This document shows, piece after piece, positions 9,282 to 16,728 of a DNA stretch of 64,000 bases. Each line of letters starts with the position of its first letter. Position 1 is the stretch's first letter. A model generated the notes under the pieces. That model had not been told where the DNA came from, searched no databases, and was given only the letters and a program-made list of their open reading frames with translations. Both the position numbers and the translations under genes were made by a program. This stretch comes from JAGVSR01 sp963750715 (GTDB taxonomy: Bacteria > Pseudomonadota > Alphaproteobacteria > Rhizobiales > Hyphomicrobiaceae). The stretch covers positions 248,001 to 312,000 of the forward strand of contig CAVVRP010000016.1 in NCBI GenBank assembly GCA_963750715.1. The letters are read 5' to 3'.

Positions 9282-10034
9282 CTATGGGCCTTCGAAGATC
9301 GGAGCGTCGGCATGGGTGCGGGCAATCGCCCAGTCTTCGGCCGATCGCACCGTCCATGCGAATAGCGGCAGTCCATGGATCTCGCGCGCCGTTGCGGTCT
9401 CGGGCGTCGGCAGTGACTTGACGTGATAGGCGTAAAAGGCTGGCGTGCAGGCAGCCGAGTCCTGCAGCCGCGCCAGCCGCGACGCCCTTTCGTCGTCGAT
9501 CCTGTCGCGCCACCATGTTTCGCCGTGCTCATCCTTGTAGCCGCCCGATACGACGCCACGCGGGATCTGCGGGGCCAGTTCGCGCAGCACGGTCATCACC
9601 TCCGTATCGAACGACATGAGTGCCAGCGGCCCCCCGTAGTCTAGCGCCAGCTGTGCGATCTCCGAAAGAAAGACGATGTCGGGGGGCTCCCACTCGCTCT
9701 TGACCTCGACCAGTAGCGGCACGCGCCCACCAACCTGAGCGAGAAATTCGGCGAAGGTGAGTATGCGGGTGTCCTGCTCTTTGTATCGCAGCCGGGCTAG
9801 CGTGGTCGGGCCGAGGTCCGCGACCGGGCCCGTGCCGTCGACGAGGCGGTCCAGCGTCTCGTCATGAAACACGATTGGCAACCCCTTCAGCGCGGGCCGC
9901 AGGTCGCACTCGATGCCAAAGCCAGCTTCTATCGCCGCCGCGAAGGCAGGCGCCGTGTTCTCGATGCGCCCCGCCTCGCGGCTATGCAAGCCGCGATGCG
10001 CAATCGGACGCAGGAAGAGAGGATCGAGCGTCAC
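9282..10034 (-). CDS. Glycerophosphodiester phosphodiesterase family protein
   Basis: The 250-residue product is a GDPD TIM-barrel enzyme. It shows the HRG motif (IAHRGLHSREAG), ENTAPAF, the metal-binding GIECDLR and FHDETLDRL, and LVEVKSEW. Such enzymes hydrolyse glycerophosphodiesters to glycerol 3-phosphate and an alcohol. No signal peptide is seen, so it should be cytoplasmic. The GTG start at 10032-10034 overlaps the stop of the RidA gene as GTGA, implying translational coupling. An open frame continues far upstream but only as the out-of-frame shadow of that gene. Confidence 0.9.
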   Translation of the reverse strand: MTLDPLFLRPIAHRGLHSREAGRIENTAPAFAAAIEAGFGIECDLRPALKGLPIVFHDETLDRLVDGTGPVADLGPTTLARLRYKEQDTRILTFAEFLAQVGGRVPLLVEVKSEWEPPDIVFLSEIAQLALDYGGPLALMSFDTEVMTVLRELAPQIPRGVVSGGYKDEHGETWWRDRIDDERASRLARLQDSAACTPAFYAYHVKSLPTPETATAREIHGLPLFAWTVRSAEDWAIARTHADAPIFEGP

Positions 10035-10507
10035 GCAGATCCTCGAACGACACTGATGATGGCATCGACCTCGACGGCGGTATTGACCGGAAGGCCTGAG
10101 GCGCCGACGGCTGCGCGCGTGTGCCGGCCCTTGTCGCCGAGAACCTCGACCATCAGATCCGATGCGCCATTGATCACCTTTGGGTGGTCGACGAAACCGG
10201 GCGCCGAGTTGACGAAACCGGTGAGGCGCAAGACCTGCGCTATCCGGTCGAGCGAGCCGAGCGCGGCCTTGGCCTGCGCCAGAATGTTGAGTGCACACAG
10301 CCTCGCCGCCTGTTGCGCCACTTCAGCCGTCAGGTCGCGGCCTACCGATCCGCAGACGATCTTGCCATCGGCGGCCTTCGCGATCTGGCCGGAAATGAAG
10401 AGCAGTCCGTCGGAAAGCAGGAATGGTACGTAGTTGGCAACCGGATTTGGAGCCGGGGGTAACACAAGTCCCAGTTTTTCCAGCCGTGCCTCAATTTCGC
10501 TCCCCAT
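10031..10507 (-). CDS. RidA family protein (YjgH/TdcF-like)
   Basis: The 158-residue protein matches the RidA (YjgF/YER057c/UK114) family in its longer subtype: LPPAPNPVANYVPF, LFISGQIAKAADGK, VLRLTGFVNSAPGF and RAAVGASGLPVNTAVEVDA. RidA proteins remove reactive enamine/imine intermediates formed by PLP enzymes. The catalytic Arg of archetypal RidA aligns within the GRHTRAAVGASGLP block. The ATG at 10505-10507 is preceded by AAGGAG. It is the first gene of a short operon with the GDPD gene and diverges from eipB. Confidence 0.9.
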   Translation of the reverse strand: MGSEIEARLEKLGLVLPPAPNPVANYVPFLLSDGLLFISGQIAKAADGKIVCGSVGRDLTAEVAQQAARLCALNILAQAKAALGSLDRIAQVLRLTGFVNSAPGFVDHPKVINGASDLMVEVLGDKGRHTRAAVGASGLPVNTAVEVDAIISVVRGSA

Positions 10508-10657
10508 CGCAATCTCCTTGATCGTGGCTTGGCAAACCGCGTCCGATGCTTCATGTCTTTTGTGCTGTGTCACGGCGGATTGCAACGACTCCATGCCGAC
10601 AGAAACGTGCAGGATACCGGCAACCGCACCGGTCACCCGCCGCAGAAGGATCGTGAA

Positions 10658-11539
10658 ATGCCAGACCGCCTCATGCCCAGCTTGCCGCTTCGGGCCGCAA
10701 TCGTGTCCGCGGCCATGGCATGGCTTGGGGGCACATGTGCCGCTGATGCCGGTCCGGGTCCGATCGGCTTCCAGCCCCACCGTGCGGTCTATGAACTTAA
10801 TCTGGACACTTCGTCTCCGGGAGGAGGGGTTTCCGGCATCACCGGGCGCATCGTTTACGAACTCACGGGCAGCGCCTGCGACGGCTATGCGCAGAATATG
10901 CGCTTCGTCACGGTGACCTTGTCCTCCGAAGCCGAAGGCGAACCGACCATCAATGATCTTCGAACATCGAGCTGGGAGATGGTGGGCGAAAAGCTGCGCT
11001 TCAGCTCGACGTCCTATCAGAACGACCAGCTTGCCGAACAGGTGCAGGGCAGCGCCATGCGCAAGTCCCGCTCCGATCCGGTGCGAGTCGATGTCACCAA
11101 GCCCAGCAAGAAGAACGTCGAGATCGGCTCGGACATCTACTTTCCGATCGAGCATTCGAAGGCTGTGATCGACGCAGCCCGCGACGGCAAGAAGATCTTC
11201 ACGGCCAATCTCTACGACGGTTCGGAGGACGGTGTAAAAGTCTACACGACGACGTCCGTGATCGGCAGCAAGTCGTCTCCGGATGCCATCCGGCATCTCG
11301 CCGCCGTCAAGAACGGCGACAAGCTTGCGGCCGTGCCGTCTTGGCCGATTGCGATCAGCTATTTTAAGCCCGGTCGGCAGTTGGGCGATGCCCTGCCGCT
11401 GTATGAGATGTCGTACCGTTTCCACGAAAACGGCATCACGAGTGAACTTCGTATCGATCATGGTGAGTATGCGCTGAAAGGCACGCTCAAAGAGATCGAG
11501 TATCTGCCGGTCGCCGCGTGCGAGCCTGCCCACAACTGA
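10658..11539 (+). CDS. eipB: EipB/DUF1849 periplasmic envelope integrity protein
   Basis: The 293-residue protein corresponds to EipB (DUF1849), a beta-spiral periplasmic protein required for envelope integrity in Brucella. A signal peptide covers about residues 1-30 (AAIVSAAMAWLGGTCAADA). Conserved blocks include FQPHRAVYEL, ITGRIVYELTGSACDGY, SEDGVKVYTTTSVIG and FHENGITSELRIDHGEYALKG. The two Cys residues in SACDGY and the C-terminal AACEP match the conserved EipB disulfide pair. I placed the start at the ATG at 10658, which has AGAAGGA upstream; the frame is open for 43 codons before that without family similarity. Confidence 0.88.
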   Translation: MPDRLMPSLPLRAAIVSAAMAWLGGTCAADAGPGPIGFQPHRAVYELNLDTSSPGGGVSGITGRIVYELTGSACDGYAQNMRFVTVTLSSEAEGEPTINDLRTSSWEMVGEKLRFSSTSYQNDQLAEQVQGSAMRKSRSDPVRVDVTKPSKKNVEIGSDIYFPIEHSKAVIDAARDGKKIFTANLYDGSEDGVKVYTTTSVIGSKSSPDAIRHLAAVKNGDKLAAVPSWPIAISYFKPGRQLGDALPLYEMSYRFHENGITSELRIDHGEYALKGTLKEIEYLPVAACEPAHN

Positions 11540-11541
11540 CG

Positions 11542-12504
11542 TCAACCGGACGTCAATCCGGGAGCGCGCGAATCCCACAACCATGCCGCGCCGCGCACAC
11601 CGCTGGCGTCGCCCCAGCGGGGGGGCCGAATATCGATTGTGCTGGTATCGGCGAATACGTGCGGCCTGATCAGGTGGGGCAAGACGTCGTACAGGTGGGG
11701 CAGCTTCGACAATCCGCCGCCGAGTACGACCACATGCGGATCGATGATGTTGACTACGTGCGCCAGTCCTCGCGCCAGGCGTGACGCGTGCCGCGCCAGT
11801 GTCGCCTTCGCATTGTGGTCTCCAGCGTTAGCGGCTGCGACGATGTCCTCGACGCGCTCTGATGCGCCGCCGTGTGCGATATGGTCCGCCGCCAGCGCCG
11901 GGCCCGATACCCAGGTCTCCATACAACCCTGACGTCCGCACCAGCATCGGCGTCCAGGAAACTCGGAGGCATCTGCCCATGGCAGCGGGTTATGACCCCA
12001 TTCCCCGCCGATCCCGCGTGGACCATCGACGAGGCGGCCGGCCGTGACGAAGCCGCCTCCGCATCCGGTGCCGAGAATGACGCCAAACACGCTGGCTGCA
12101 CCTTGGGCGGCCCCGTCGGTTACTTCCGACAGCGCAAAGCAATTGGCATCGTTGGCGAGCCGAACGGGTCGGCCGATTGCGGCCGCAAGGTCGACATGCA
12201 AGGGGCGGCCGTTCAGCCACGTCGAATTGGCATTCTGCACGAGGCCGCTGACGGGCGACACGGACCCGGGAATACCGACGCCGACGGTGGGCACGTGCGG
12301 TGCCAAACTTGCAAGCCGTTCTGCAACCTGGCAGATGGCGGCGATCGTTTCAGCATAGTCATTGCGCGGCGAAGTGATACGCAAGGCGGTCCGTTCCGCT
12401 CCGACGCCATTGAGCAGCACGCCGGCGATCTTGGTTCCTCCCACATCGATGCCGATCCGCCATCCGGCTGGCCGGTCTGCGGCAGCCGTCGTAATCACGA
12501 CCAA
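11542..12504 (-). CDS. ROK family sugar kinase
   Basis: The 320-residue protein is a ROK (repressor, ORF, kinase) sugar kinase. It has the ATP-binding DVGGTKIAG near residue 20, GVGIPGSVSP, the catalytic NDANCFALSE (Asp about residue 119), EWGHNPLP, and the zinc motif CWCGRQGCMETWVSG around 190. No DNA-binding domain is present, so it is an enzyme of the glucokinase/fructokinase/N-acetylmannosamine-kinase group, and the exact hexose cannot be told from sequence. Its N-terminus overlaps the end of the DUF3572 gene by ten bases. It converges with eipB two bases away. Confidence 0.92.
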   Translation of the reverse strand: MVVITTAAADRPAGWRIGIDVGGTKIAGVLLNGVGAERTALRITSPRNDYAETIAAICQVAERLASLAPHVPTVGVGIPGSVSPVSGLVQNANSTWLNGRPLHVDLAAAIGRPVRLANDANCFALSEVTDGAAQGAASVFGVILGTGCGGGFVTAGRLVDGPRGIGGEWGHNPLPWADASEFPGRRCWCGRQGCMETWVSGPALAADHIAHGGASERVEDIVAAANAGDHNAKATLARHASRLARGLAHVVNIIDPHVVVLGGGLSKLPHLYDVLPHLIRPHVFADTSTIDIRPPRWGDASGVRGAAWLWDSRAPGLTSG

Positions 12505-12800
12505 TCATCCGACCTGTCGCCGGCACCGGCCAGCAACGTTGCAGCGGGCTGGACGATTTCGGGAGCAAGACCCCTTTCGGCCGCGAAAACCAGTAGCAGC
12601 AATTCATCGGCCAATATGTAGTCGAGCACCGCAGACAGTGTGTGGGGTTCGTCTGTCGCCGATCTGAGGTCGTCGGGGCCCATACCCGTCAAGCCCAGGA
12701 ATTGCCCCAGCCGGTCGCTGTCCTGAGCAAGAAATGTCAACGCTCCCAAAGCGATGGTTTCGGCCTGTTCCATATCGATACGTGGCTTCCTTGGCGGCAT
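12495..12800 (-). CDS. DUF3572 domain-containing protein
   Basis: A small acidic protein of about 101 residues matching DUF3572: IALGALTFLAQDSDRLGQFL, LTGMGPDDLR and YILADELLLLVFAAE. The family is alphaproteobacterial, adjacent to divK in several genomes, and has no known function. The ATG at 12798-12800 has AGGTAAA close upstream; another ATG at 12771-12773 gives 92 residues. It is divergent from divK and overlaps the ROK kinase start, so the two are probably co-transcribed. Confidence 0.85.
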   Translation of the reverse strand: MPPRKPRIDMEQAETIALGALTFLAQDSDRLGQFLGLTGMGPDDLRSATDEPHTLSAVLDYILADELLLLVFAAERGLAPEIVQPAATLLAGAGDRSDDWS

Positions 12801-12989
12801 TTTACCTGGCGGCAATTTGGTTGTTGGTCCGGATACTTAAACTGTTGGTTAGTGCTTCATGGGCACAGTGACATGAACTCCCGCACCAGAATCGGTGCAA
12901 GAAGTACCGGGCAGGTGGGCGGACGTCGCACGATGACCTATCAGGAGACAGCATCCGTCGTCGAGAGCCGTTCGCGTGAAGCGCGCCGG

Positions 12990-13370
12990 ATGGGCAACGT
13001 CGTCCTCATCGTCGAGGACAACGAGCTCAACATGAAGCTCTTTCACGACCTTCTCGATGCTCACGGCTACCGCACAATCCAGACGCGCAACGGGCTCGAC
13101 GCCATCCGGCTGGCCCGTCAGCATCGTCCTGATCTCATTCTCATGGACATCCAACTGCCGGAAGTTTCTGGGCTCGAGGTGACCAAGTGGCTCAAGGAAG
13201 ACGACGAACTCCGCGCCATCCCCGTTATTGCCGTCACGGCATTCGCGATGAAGGGCGACGAGGAGCGTATCCGGTCCGGTGGCTGCGAAGCGTATGTGTC
13301 AAAGCCGATCTCCGTCATGACATTCCTCGATACAGTCCGCCGCTTCATTGGTGATGCACGTACCAAGTAA
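12990..13370 (+). CDS. divK: Cell-cycle response regulator DivK
   Basis: A stand-alone receiver domain of 126 residues with the acidic pocket VEDNE, the phospho-acceptor Asp in LILMDIQLPE (about residue 53), the conserved Thr in VIAVTAFAM and the Lys in YVSKPIS. DivK carries the signal between the PleC/DivJ kinases and the CckA-CtrA pathway that times cell division in alphaproteobacteria. The ATG at 12990 fits family length. An ATG at 12933 would add 19 residues. Neither has a strong ribosome-binding site. pleD begins 12 bases downstream, the same pairing as in Caulobacter. Confidence 0.93.
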   Translation: MGNVVLIVEDNELNMKLFHDLLDAHGYRTIQTRNGLDAIRLARQHRPDLILMDIQLPEVSGLEVTKWLKEDDELRAIPVIAVTAFAMKGDEERIRSGGCEAYVSKPISVMTFLDTVRRFIGDARTK

Positions 13371-13381
13371 GAGTCCTTAGC

Positions 13382-14749
13382 ATGACCGCCCGCGTCCTCG
13401 TCGTCGATGACATTTTGGCTAACGTGAAGCTTCTGGAAGCCCGGCTTACGGCCGAGTACTTCGAAGTTCTCTCCGCCTATAACGGCCAGGAAGCGCTCGA
13501 CATCTGCGCGCGCGAGCGGGTCGATATCGTGCTTCTCGACGTCATGATGCCGGGTATGGACGGCTTCGAGGTTTGCCGCCGAATCAAGTCAAACTCGTCG
13601 ACGCACCATGTTCCCGTCGTCATGGTGACGGCGCTGGATCAACCTTCCGACAAGATCCAGGGGCTTGAATGTGGCGCTGACGATTTCCTGACCAAGCCCG
13701 TCGATGACATCGCGCTTGTAACCCGCGTCAAGAACCTCGCTCGTGTCAAGATGCTGAACGACGAGATGCGGATGCGGGCCGCCACGTCCCGCCAGATGGG
13801 CATGGAAGAGAACGCGGCACTCGAAAGCGCGCTGTCCGGGCGCTCCGGCCGAGTTCTCGTCGTCGACGATCATCCCCGTTCCGCGTCGCGCCTTCTTGAA
13901 GCCTTGGGCCGGACCCACGATACCTTCATCGAGCGGGACTGCCAGGCCGCATTGTTGAAGGTTGCTGAACACAACTTCGATCTTCTAATCGTAAGCCTCA
14001 GCCTCAAGAACGCCGACGGTTTACGGCTGTGTTCTCAGGTTCGGTCGCTCGACCGCACCCGCCATCTGCCGATCATCATCCTCGTCGAGCCCGGGGACGA
14101 GGCGCGCCTTCTGCGCGGGCTCGACATGGGCGTGAACGATTACCTGATGCGCCCCGTGGACAGGCACGAGATGCTGGCGCGCGTCAAGACACAGATCAAG
14201 CGCAAGCGACACACCGACTATCTGCGCAATCGGCTGGAAGAAACGGTTGAACTTGCCATCACCGATGCACTGACGGGTCTTCACAACCGGCGCTACATGG
14301 AAGGGCACATGCGCACGCTGTTCACTGACGCGGTGTCGAGCGGACGCGCCTTCTCCCTCCTGGTCACTGATATCGATCACTTCAAGCACGTCAACGACAC
14401 ATACGGGCACGATGGCGGCGACGCCGTACTACGCGAGTTCGCCGCCCGGATGCGTCGCAATACGCGTGAAATCGACCTCGCCTGTCGCCTCGGCGGGGAG
14501 GAATTCGTGATCATCATGCCCGAAACGGACATTGGCCGGGCGTATCAGGTCGGGGAACGGCTAAGGCAGGCCGTCGCCGCAGAGCCGTTTCTTGTCGGAG
14601 ATCTTCGCATCTCGATCACCGCCAGCGTCGGCATCGGCACCATCGAAAGTGCCGCCGATACGCCGGAAACGGTGTTCAAACGGTCCGATCAGGCGCTCTA
14701 CTTCGCCAAGCGCTCGGGCCGGAACAGGGTTTCGGCGGAAGCCGCCTGA
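13382..14749 (+). CDS. pleD: Response regulator diguanylate cyclase PleD
   Basis: The 455-residue protein has the PleD architecture: a first receiver domain (residues about 3-120, phospho-Asp in VLLDVMMPG), a second, adaptor receiver domain (about 155-270), and a GGDEF domain (about 290-455). The active site reads GGEEF. The inhibitory c-di-GMP site RxxD is present as REID shortly before it. PleD synthesises cyclic di-GMP at the differentiating pole, driving stalk or holdfast development and loss of motility. It forms an operon with divK. Confidence 0.95.
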   Translation: MTARVLVVDDILANVKLLEARLTAEYFEVLSAYNGQEALDICARERVDIVLLDVMMPGMDGFEVCRRIKSNSSTHHVPVVMVTALDQPSDKIQGLECGADDFLTKPVDDIALVTRVKNLARVKMLNDEMRMRAATSRQMGMEENAALESALSGRSGRVLVVDDHPRSASRLLEALGRTHDTFIERDCQAALLKVAEHNFDLLIVSLSLKNADGLRLCSQVRSLDRTRHLPIIILVEPGDEARLLRGLDMGVNDYLMRPVDRHEMLARVKTQIKRKRHTDYLRNRLEETVELAITDALTGLHNRRYMEGHMRTLFTDAVSSGRAFSLLVTDIDHFKHVNDTYGHDGGDAVLREFAARMRRNTREIDLACRLGGEEFVIIMPETDIGRAYQVGERLRQAVAAEPFLVGDLRISITASVGIGTIESAADTPETVFKRSDQALYFAKRSGRNRVSAEAA

Positions 14750-15206
14750 CGGCCAGTCATCCAAAAAGGTTGTTGAATTAGGCGCGCATCTATCTTTGGT
14801 TGCGTTCGAAATCAAGCCGAGCGATGTCAAGAGGGAATCTTGTGTTCCCAGAAAACCTGTGCCACTCTTCCGCCAAGCAATCCGACGGCGGAATTTTCCG
14901 TGCACTATGATCGCTTAGTTGAACGGGGGATCGACAGAATTCCGCGCTCGTTTGGTTCACCGCATCTCCGAACAAGCGCAGAAACGTAGTTGGACGTCTA
15001 ACGGCCAACTACGAAACTAGATGAAACGTCAACGCCCTCTTTGACGCTCATCTGGTCGCCAAGCCAGGGTCCGTGACTTTCTCGGAATGCTTACCCCGCT
15101 GCCGAGCGGTTCTGGACCCTGGTTCCTTCTCGCGTTCCCGAGTGTGTAATCTTCCCGAATGTGTGAACCGCGGCCTGCAAATCGGCAGGTGTTGTCCTGC
15201 CTGAAA
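14750..15206. other. Intergenic region between pleD and rpmG
   Basis: About 460 bases with no convincing gene in either strand. It contains a perfect inverted repeat, CGTAGTTGG at 14985-14993 and CCAACTACG at 15005-15013, separated by 11 bases, and a weaker GGGAA/TTCCC pair near 14832-14848. Neither is followed by a T-tract. Its composition is less GC-rich than the flanking genes. Confidence 0.5.
15184..15201 (-). terminator. Hairpin just downstream of rpmG
   Basis: On the minus strand GGCAGG (15201-15196) pairs with CCTGCC (15189-15184) across a six-base loop, six bases after the rpmG stop, and is followed by GATTTG. The stem is short and the T-tract weak, so termination is plausible but unproved. 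Confidence 0.4.
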
Positions 15207-15374
15207 CTACTTGATCTTGGTTTCTTTGAACTCGACGTGCTTGCGCACGACGGGGTCATACTTCTTGAAAACGATCTTTTCCGTGGATGTACGCGGATTC
15301 TTCTTGGTGACGTAGAAGAAGCCGGTTCCGGCAGTCGAAAGCAATTTGATCTTCTGGGTGGCTGGCTTGGCCAT
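15207..15374 (-). CDS. rpmG: 50S ribosomal protein L33
   Basis: A 55-residue protein, from the ATG at 15372-15374 to the TAG at 15207-15209. Sequence blocks MAKPATQKIKLLSTAGTGFF, YVTKKNPRTS and KKYDPVVRKHVEFKE identify bacterial ribosomal protein L33. It is the zinc-independent (C-minus) form: the CxxC pairs of zinc-binding paralogues are absent. Placement between pleD and the NUDIX/rnr/topA block matches gene order in many Hyphomicrobiales. Confidence 0.95.
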   Translation of the reverse strand: MAKPATQKIKLLSTAGTGFFYVTKKNPRTSTEKIVFKKYDPVVRKHVEFKETKIK

Positions 15375-15445
15375 ATCGCGACAATCCTGTCAGCGCTAAC
15401 GGTTAGGAAGTTGGAGGGCGCACCATACTCAGGTGCATCGGGGTG

Positions 15446-16180
15446 TCAAGCCGATGGATGCGTTTGGGATAAGAACACGCGCTCATAGGCGCCATTGCGG
15501 TGGAAATAGAATGGTATGCCCGCGGGTTGATGCTCGTCCGCGATACGCTCGGCAAGATCCTCGATGACCACGCGGGTGATGCCGGGTAGGTCCAATCCCC
15601 GCATTTCGTCGAAATTGAACCAGTCAAGGCTCGACAGCTCGCCGTCAGGTGCTGCAACCCGGTAGGATATCTGCGAGGCGTCGGCGTAGAAGAAGCGCGT
15701 GTCGTAGCGGCGGGGACGGCCCGGCGGTGTGATCGCCCGCGCGAAGTAACTGAGGCCGGAGAGCCGGGGCAAGAAGCCTGCAGCCAGCAAGTCGCTCCAC
15801 GAGGCTGCGGCTGCGGCTATACCCGAACCGATCAGCAGCCCTGTTTCCTCGAATGTCTCCCGCACTGCGGCCATTGCAATCCCGCGCACCTTGGAAGCGG
15901 TGGGCTCCCCCTTCACGCTCAACAGCAGGTTGGCGGTTTCGCTGGGGCGCAGCTCGCAAGCGGCCGGCACGTGCCGATCGCCGCGTTCGACACGCCCGCC
16001 GGGGAACACATATTTGTTGGGAAGAAAAAGTTGATTTGGGCTTCGCCGGCCCATAAGTGCTCGCGGCTCTCCCGTCGAACTATCAATGATGACGAGCGTT
16101 GCGGCATTGCGTGGCCGCAGCGACCGGGTCTTCGAAGGAGGGGATGCGTCGTCTGGCGCGGGGATGCGGTCTGTCGCCAT
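15446..16180 (-). CDS. NUDIX hydrolase
   Basis: A 244-residue Nudix enzyme. The Nudix box begins with VFPGGRVERGD and, after an insertion of about 35 residues, continues as AAVRETFEETGLLIG, with the metal-binding Glu residues in REtfEEtG. The inserted segment and overall length resemble the NUDT19-like group, whose members hydrolyse CoA-type or nucleotide diphosphates. The substrate cannot be assigned. The start is the ATG at 16178-16180, 21 bases after the DUF983 stop, suggesting one operon with DUF983 and perhaps rnr. Confidence 0.85.
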   Translation of the reverse strand: MATDRIPAPDDASPPSKTRSLRPRNAATLVIIDSSTGEPRALMGRRSPNQLFLPNKYVFPGGRVERGDRHVPAACELRPSETANLLLSVKGEPTASKVRGIAMAAVRETFEETGLLIGSGIAAAAASWSDLLAAGFLPRLSGLSYFARAITPPGRPRRYDTRFFYADASQISYRVAAPDGELSSLDWFNFDEMRGLDLPGITRVVIEDLAERIADEHQPAGIPFYFHRNGAYERVFLSQTHPSA

Positions 16181-16201
16181 GCAGCCTCGCCGCGGGGGCG
16201 T

Positions 16202-16645
16202 CTAGATTGAACTCGATGCCGGTTGGCTGGCGACTGTTTCGTTGCCGGCTTCACCGCCGAAGCCGTGCATGCGCAAAGCCCATTGCAGTCCGATCAATGT
16301 GCCTTTGACGTGCGGCAGTAGCCAAAGGCTGAGACCGAGAGTCATTGGCAGCCAGATTATGAGGTGTATCCAGGTCGCGGGAGCGTAGGCCTGCTCCAGC
16401 GCCAGCATTCCGCCTATCACGACGTGGCAGACAATGAAGATCGTGAAATAGGGCGGGGCATCATCGGCCCGGTGATGATGCAATTCTTCGCCGCATTTGG
16501 GGCAGGTGTCCGCAACCTTGAGATACGACGAGAAGATCCAGCCGTCACCACAAGCCGGACATTTGCAAGACCAGCCGCGCATCACCGCCGGCATGACGGG
16601 ACGCGGAGCAGCGGCCGGTTGGGAAGGGTCTTTGATTTCGATCAT
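16202..16645 (-). CDS. DUF983 membrane protein with zinc ribbon
   Basis: The 147-residue protein has an N-terminal zinc ribbon with two CPxC knuckles (CKCPACGDGW and CPKCGEEL) followed by two transmembrane segments (about residues 65-85 and 92-112). This is the DUF983 family, always found as a small membrane protein in alphaproteobacteria, frequently beside rnr. No function is established. It lies between rnr and the NUDIX gene, all on the minus strand. Confidence 0.88.
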   Translation of the reverse strand: MIEIKDPSQPAAAPRPVMPAVMRGWSCKCPACGDGWIFSSYLKVADTCPKCGEELHHHRADDAPPYFTIFIVCHVVIGGMLALEQAYAPATWIHLIIWLPMTLGLSLWLLPHVKGTLIGLQWALRMHGFGGEAGNETVASQPASSSI

Positions 16646-16728
16646 GGCCTAGAAATGTCCGCTCGGCGCCTGACGGTCAAGGGCCGAAATAGACGCGGGT
16701 GCGCATTACGGCGCGCGGGCCGTGCGAT

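Noticed and set aside
10508..11584. Minus-strand open frame continuing upstream of RidA for over 350 codons
   Set aside because: The extra part is antisense to eipB and has no family similarity; RidA has its own ATG and ribosome-binding site at 10507.
14985..15013. Inverted repeat as terminator of pleD
   Set aside because: It is 236 bases after the pleD stop and has no T-tract.
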